In this document: positions 60,318-64,000 of the stretch, piece after piece | How the letters are laid out: every line of letters starts with the position of its first letter | Position numbering within the stretch: position 1 is the stretch's first letter | Assembly: GCA_965200895.1 (NCBI GenBank) | Contig: CBDAVM010000001.1 | Coordinates: 1,984,001-2,048,000 of the forward strand | Source of the DNA: WTFV01 sp965200895 | GTDB taxonomy: Bacteria > Acidobacteriota > Vicinamibacteria > Vicinamibacterales > UBA8438 | Direction: 5' to 3' | DNA length: 64,000 nt | Notes under the pieces: model-generated | The model's database searches: none | Seen by the model: the letters and a program-made list of their open reading frames with translations, nothing else | What the model was told of the DNA's origin: nothing | Program-made: the position numbers and the translations under genes

Positions 60318-62432
60318 ATGCATCGACGACTATTCGGCCGGCGCGCAAACGCTTGGGTGTGGGGCCTGCTGGCGGCGGCGCTGATGGTTGCGCCCGCGGT
60401 TGCGTCGGCGCAGCTCTCATCGGCAGGATACACCGCGGCGGAGGCCGAGGCGGGCCGCGCGCTCTACGACCGCGAGTGTGCGGCGTGCCACATGCCGAAC
60501 CTGCGCGGGTCGTTCGAGGCGCCGGAGCTGGCCGGTCCGACATTCCTGGCGGGCTGGGGCGATACGCAGGTCGAGGATCTGCTGGAGCTCGTCAGCGTAA
60601 CGATGCCGCCGGCGGCCGGCGGATCGCTGGCGGCCGCCGAGTACGCCAGCATCGTCGCCTACATTCTGGAGCAGAACGGCTACGCGGCCGGGACCGTCGC
60701 CCTGGGCGGCGTCACCGCTCCCGCGGAGGCGGGACAGGCTTCCAGCGGGCAGCCGCAGGCGGTCGCCGCCGCGGCCGGTCTGCCGGGCGGGACGTACACG
60801 CTGCGGCCGATCACCGAGCGCGCCCCGGTCACCGATGCGATGCTGCTGGACCCCGATCCGGAGGACTGGCTCATCTACCGGCGCACCTACGACGGCTGGG
60901 GTCACAGTCCGCTGGAGCAGATCGACCGCGACAATGTCGGCGACCTGCAGTTGGCCTGGGTCTGGTCGATGGGCGACGGCCGCAACCAGCCGACGCCGCT
61001 GGTCCACGACGGCGTGATGTACCTGGCCAACCCCGGCAACGTCGTGCAGGCCCTCGACGCCGCCGACGGCACGCTGCTCTGGGAGTACCGGCGGCCGCTG
61101 CCCGAGGCGCTGCGCGGGGCCAACAGCCGCAACCTCGCGATCTACGGCGGCAGGATCTACATGGGCACGCGCGACGCCCACGTGGTGGCCCTCGACGCCC
61201 GCACCGGCGAACTGGTCTGGGAGACCCGGATGGCCGACTACAACGACGGCTACTCGAACTCCAGCGGCCCGATCGTCGCCGGCGGAAGGGTCGTCAACGG
61301 CATCAACGGCTGCTCGCGGTTCATGCCCGACAGTTGCTTCATCACCGCGCACGACGCGGAGACCGGCGAGGAACTGTGGCGCCGCCTGACCATCGCCGCT
61401 CCCGGCGAGCCGGGCGGCGACTCGTGGGGCGACCTGCCGCTGGCGCTCCGGGGCGGCGGCGATTCGTGGATTCCCGGCAGTTACGACCCGGAGCTGGACC
61501 TGCTCTACTGGCCGGTCGCGCAGGCCAAGCCGTGGGTGCCGGCGAGCCGCGGGCTGACCGTCCACGACCCGGCGCTCTACACCAACTCGACCCTGGCCCT
61601 GAACCCCGCCGACGGATCGATCGAGTGGTACCGGCAGCACGTGCCGGGCGAGGCGCTCGACCTCGACGAGGGCTTCGAGCAGGTGCTCATCGACAGCGAC
61701 GGGCGCAGGGCGCTGTTCACCATCGGCAAGCACGGCGTCCTGTGGAAGCTCGACCGCGAGACGGGCGAGTACCTCGGGCACGTCGAGACGGTCTTTCAGA
61801 ACGTGTTCGAGCGCATCGATCCGGAGACGGGCGTCGTGACCTACCGGCAGGACATCGCCGACGCCGGCGTCGGCGACTGGGTCTCGGTCTGTCCGAGCAC
61901 CGCCGGGGGCCACAACTGGCACGCGACGGGCTACAGCCCCCAGACGCGCTCGCTGATCATCCCGCTGAGCCAGAGCTGTCTGGAGATCGCCGGCCGCGAG
62001 GTGGCACTGGAGATCGGCTCCGGCGGTTCGCAGGCCGACCGGACCTGGTTCGAGATGCCGGGCACGGACGGCAACCTGGGCAAGCTGGCGGCCTACGACG
62101 TCGACACCCTCGAGGAGCGCTGGAGCATCGAGCAGCGCGCCGCGTTCATGACCGCCGTGCTGACCACTGCCGGCGGGCTGGCGTTCGCCGGCGACGTCGA
62201 CCGCTGGTTCCGGGCGCACGACGCCGCGACCGGCGAGGTGCTCTGGGAGACGCGGCTCGGCACGTCCGTGCAGGGCTTCCCGGTCAGCTACGGCGTCGAC
62301 GGCGCGCAGTACATCGCGGTGTCGACCGGTCTCGGCGGCGGGAGCCCGCGCCGGGTGCCGGCGCTGCTGAGCCCCGACATCGTGCATCCGGACACGGGGA
62401 ACGCGTTGTACGTCTTCAGGCTGCCGCAGTAG
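60318..62432 (+). CDS. Cytochrome c-PQQ fusion dehydrogenase (quinohemoprotein-like)
   Basis: A 704-residue exported protein. After the leader (VWGLLAAALMVAPAVASA) an N-terminal cytochrome c domain carries CAACH (DRECAACHMPNLRGS) and MPPAAGG as the likely Met-ligand loop. A linker to about residue 165 leads to an eight-blade PQQ propeller starting WLIYRRTYDGWGHSPLEQID, with TRDAHVVALDARTGELVWET, NGINGCSRFMPDSCFITAHD and a final VSYGVDGAQYIAVSTGLGGG. In most quinohemoproteins the heme domain is C-terminal; here it is N-terminal. It probably oxidises an alcohol or sugar and passes electrons through its own heme. Confidence 0.9.
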   Translation: MHRRLFGRRANAWVWGLLAAALMVAPAVASAQLSSAGYTAAEAEAGRALYDRECAACHMPNLRGSFEAPELAGPTFLAGWGDTQVEDLLELVSVTMPPAAGGSLAAAEYASIVAYILEQNGYAAGTVALGGVTAPAEAGQASSGQPQAVAAAAGLPGGTYTLRPITERAPVTDAMLLDPDPEDWLIYRRTYDGWGHSPLEQIDRDNVGDLQLAWVWSMGDGRNQPTPLVHDGVMYLANPGNVVQALDAADGTLLWEYRRPLPEALRGANSRNLAIYGGRIYMGTRDAHVVALDARTGELVWETRMADYNDGYSNSSGPIVAGGRVVNGINGCSRFMPDSCFITAHDAETGEELWRRLTIAAPGEPGGDSWGDLPLALRGGGDSWIPGSYDPELDLLYWPVAQAKPWVPASRGLTVHDPALYTNSTLALNPADGSIEWYRQHVPGEALDLDEGFEQVLIDSDGRRALFTIGKHGVLWKLDRETGEYLGHVETVFQNVFERIDPETGVVTYRQDIADAGVGDWVSVCPSTAGGHNWHATGYSPQTRSLIIPLSQSCLEIAGREVALEIGSGGSQADRTWFEMPGTDGNLGKLAAYDVDTLEERWSIEQRAAFMTAVLTTAGGLAFAGDVDRWFRAHDAATGEVLWETRLGTSVQGFPVSYGVDGAQYIAVSTGLGGGSPRRVPALLSPDIVHPDTGNALYVFRLPQ

Positions 62433-62567
62433 CCGCGGCGCGCCCGGGCGGGTGACGCGCCCGGCCCGCCGCCCGTGGCGGCACTCGCGTACGGACCTCG
62501 TCCTCGCCGGCAGCAACCGGCTCCCGGACGTTCCCGGCTCACTCGGCGGCACCCGGCTCGCGTCCGT

Positions 62568-62818
62568 CGCGGTCCACCACAGCACGGCGACGCTGGCGCG
62601 GAGCTCGGCGAGAATCTCGTGGATGCCGCGGATCTCGGCTCGCATCTCGGCGTGTTCAGCTCGCATCTCGGCGTGTTCGGCTCGCATCTCGGCGCGGATG
62701 TCCGCCACCTGCGTATCGGTGTCGTCGATACGCCGGTTCGTCGAACACTGGCGTAGGCGAGAGTCACGGCGTACAGCGCGATGGTCGTGCACAGCGCGGC
62801 GCAGCGTTCCGGTCCCAT
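62568..62818 (-). pseudogene. Frameshifted small membrane coiled-coil protein
   Basis: ATG 62818 opens MGPERCAALCTTIALYAVTL, a membrane helix; at about 62745 the sense moves to another frame reading STNRRIDDTDTQVADIRAEM, then three copies of AEHAEMR- type repeats (a 21-bp DNA repeat) and GIHEILAELRASVAVLWWT. Joined, this is a normal ~80-residue anchored coiled-coil protein of the kind common in these genomes. The second frame has no nearby stop. Single-base frameshift or assembly error. Confidence 0.5.
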
Positions 62819-62990
62819 CCGTCCCGGTGCCCGGCCGGCGGCGCCGAGGCGCGAGGTTCCGTACGGCTGGTCATGGTCACCGAGCCAGTCTACCTCCGAG
62901 GGCCGCGGGACGCCCTGATGTGCGTCAAGGAGGCGTCCTCGTTTCGCTCGTTCGACGGCGGGATCATCGCGGGGCCGCGGACGCCCTGCC

Positions 62991-63320
62991 GAAATCGCGC
63001 TGATCGGCCGCTGGGTGGAGCAGGGCGCCGCAGCAGGGGACCCCGCCCACCGGCCGCCGCCTCCCGTCTGGTCCTCCGGCTGGCAGCTCGGCCCGCCGGA
63101 CCTGGTGCTGACCCTGCCCGAGCCGTACGAGCTCGCAGCCGGGGGAGACGACGAGTACCGCAACTTCGTGCTGCCGGTTCCGCTGGCGGCCACCCGCCAT
63201 GTGCGGGCGTTCGACTTCCGACCGCAGGGGCGGGCGATCCACCACGCGCGGCTGCTCCTCGACCCGGCGAGGTCCGCCCGCCGCCTCGACGGCAGGGATC
63301 CGGCGCCGGGCTACGACGAC
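62991..63320 (+). pseudogene. Internal fragment of a cytochrome/copper monooxygenase-type protein
   Basis: The frame EIALIGRWVEQGAAAGDPAH, WQLGPPDLVLTLPEPYELAA, YRNFVLPVPLAATRHVRAFD and IHHARLLLDPA resembles, from memory, the region after the CxxCH domain in secreted proteins related to copper type II ascorbate-dependent monooxygenases. The N-terminal half with heme and start codon is absent, and similarity stops near 63320. The following ~160 bp, up to 63486, carry a frame with no family I recognise. Confidence 0.5.
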
Positions 63321-63599
63321 GGGCTGGACGATCAACGCCGGCGTGCGCGTCGAGATCGCCAAGCCCTCGAGCCCCGAAGTCGGCAAGCCGGCCGGCCGGT
63401 TCACCACCGCGGCGCTCTTCCCGGCCGCTCCCGACTGCGGTCCGGTGGCCGGCGTTCGCGGCGCGCTTCTGACACGCGGGACCTGACGACGACAGCCCGA
63501 GCTCCGTGTCTGCTTCACGGCCTCGGCGCGGGGTTCGCGTTCGCCGCGCCTGAGCCGCCGCCGTGGCGGATTCCGGAGACGCGTCCGTCGGGCGGCTCG

Positions 63600-64000
63600 T
63601 CAGGGTCCCTGCTCGCCCGCAAAATCGCCCGTGCGGGCGAGCGTGTACGAATCGCGCGCCTGCACCGCCACGTCGTCGCGGGCGACGGTCACCTGCAACG
63701 TGCGATGCCGGTGGGTCGGATCCGGGTTGCTGGTGTAGTAGCCGACGACGTAGTAGTCGCTCGTCTCCGCGTCGATCTGCCGCAGCAGCTCGGAGAAATT
63801 GTTCGTGTTGACGATGGAGATGCCGCCGGTCAGCTCGGCCAGCGTGCGCAGGCTGGAGCGGGCCGCCATCATGTACTCGCGCCAGGCCTCGATCGGCACG
63901 TCGTAGTCGATGTCGGGGCTGGAGATGAGCCCTCGCGGGTCCATGGTGTACAGCGTCGTATTGGCGCGGGTGGCCGTTTCGCTCAGCTCGGCCAGCTCGG
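63600..64000 (-). CDS. VWFA-related domain protein, partial at window edge
   Basis: The C-terminal ~133 residues of a protein that continues past the window end. TLYTMDPRGLISSPDIDYDV, SSLRTLAELTGGISIVNTNN, FSELLRQIDAETSDYYVVGY and a final VTVARDDVAVQARDSY match the tail of the acidobacterial VWFA-related family, secreted proteins with a von Willebrand A fold. The metal-site DxSxS motif would lie upstream and is not visible. The stop is at 63600-63602. Confidence 0.85.
   Translation of the reverse strand, partial: ELAELSETATRANTTLYTMDPRGLISSPDIDYDVPIEAWREYMMAARSSLRTLAELTGGISIVNTNNFSELLRQIDAETSDYYVVGYYTSNPDPTHRHRTLQVTVARDDVAVQARDSYTLARTGDFAGEQGP

Noticed and set aside
60170..60318. Possible aminotransferase/cysteine desulfurase tail (EEFRLGMGR then NTEEIDLIEYAMGQHG) before the PQQ gene
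   Set aside because: Needs a frameshift and rests on short, memory-based similarity; not strong enough to annotate.

Overview
The window is about 64 kb of uniformly GC-rich, gene-dense bacterial DNA. Several features fit an Acidobacteriota-like heterotroph (Vicinamibacteria type, perhaps host-associated) better than a true planctomycete: secreted DUF1549/DUF1553, DUF1592-type, DUF1501 and DUF1552 proteins, a VWFA-related protein, many PQQ or cytochrome c fusions, a large family of secreted PDLxGxW proteins, and almost every product carrying a Sec or Tat leader. This placement is inference. I see no rRNA, tRNA or ribosomal marker genes that would settle it.

Layout. At 1-14 kb lie a partial unknown gene, a DUF1549/DUF1553 cytochrome plus DUF1501 pair, a secreted alpha/beta hydrolase with an Asp nucleophile, a very large HExxH-propeller-barrel surface protein, and a DUF1592-type cytochrome plus DUF1552 pair with overlapping stop and start. 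At 13.9-35.7 kb, mostly on the minus strand, is a catabolic stretch: DUF1801, an AAA/PD-(D/E)XK protein, a nucleoside-type MFS carrier, ThuA-DUF1080, a sugar isomerase/epimerase, a GSDH-type sugar dehydrogenase, a double carboxymuconolactone decarboxylase, a triple RidA protein, hydrolases, an NRAMP carrier, cysteine dioxygenase, amidohydrolase, aspartic protease, ornithine cyclodeaminase-like and HAD proteins. At 36-41 kb lie an amidase, a Tat-exported amidohydrolase and an OLD-like ATPase-Toprim nuclease flanked by relics. At 42.7-55.9 kb is a cluster of seven paralogous secreted PDLxGxW proteins with two DUF6152 proteins, a PQQ enzyme and a hendecad coiled-coil protein. At 56-64 kb lie a GOB-like subclass B3 metallo-beta-lactamase homologue carrying Gln in the zinc site, an EamA exporter, TPR, SDR and DUF1697 proteins, a cytochrome c-PQQ dehydrogenase and a partial VWFA protein.

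Most genes seem to serve periplasmic or surface oxidation and breakdown of sugars, amides and xenobiotic-like compounds, with electrons passed through PQQ and c-type heme. The PDLxGxW cluster has no function I can name.

Two genome-wide traits stand out. (1) Short direct-repeat sets (units of 24-46 bp, start-to-start spacing 60-75 bp, several palindromic) sit at gene ends or inside genes. Where they lie inside open frames the spacing is a multiple of three. (2) There are many gene relics: an IS3 transposase, a truncated Tat leader, an ATPase fragment, an amidohydrolase tail, FG-GAP, LVIVD and cytochrome fragments, and frameshifted membrane proteins. This suggests ongoing decay and rearrangement, although assembly errors could explain some of the frameshifts.
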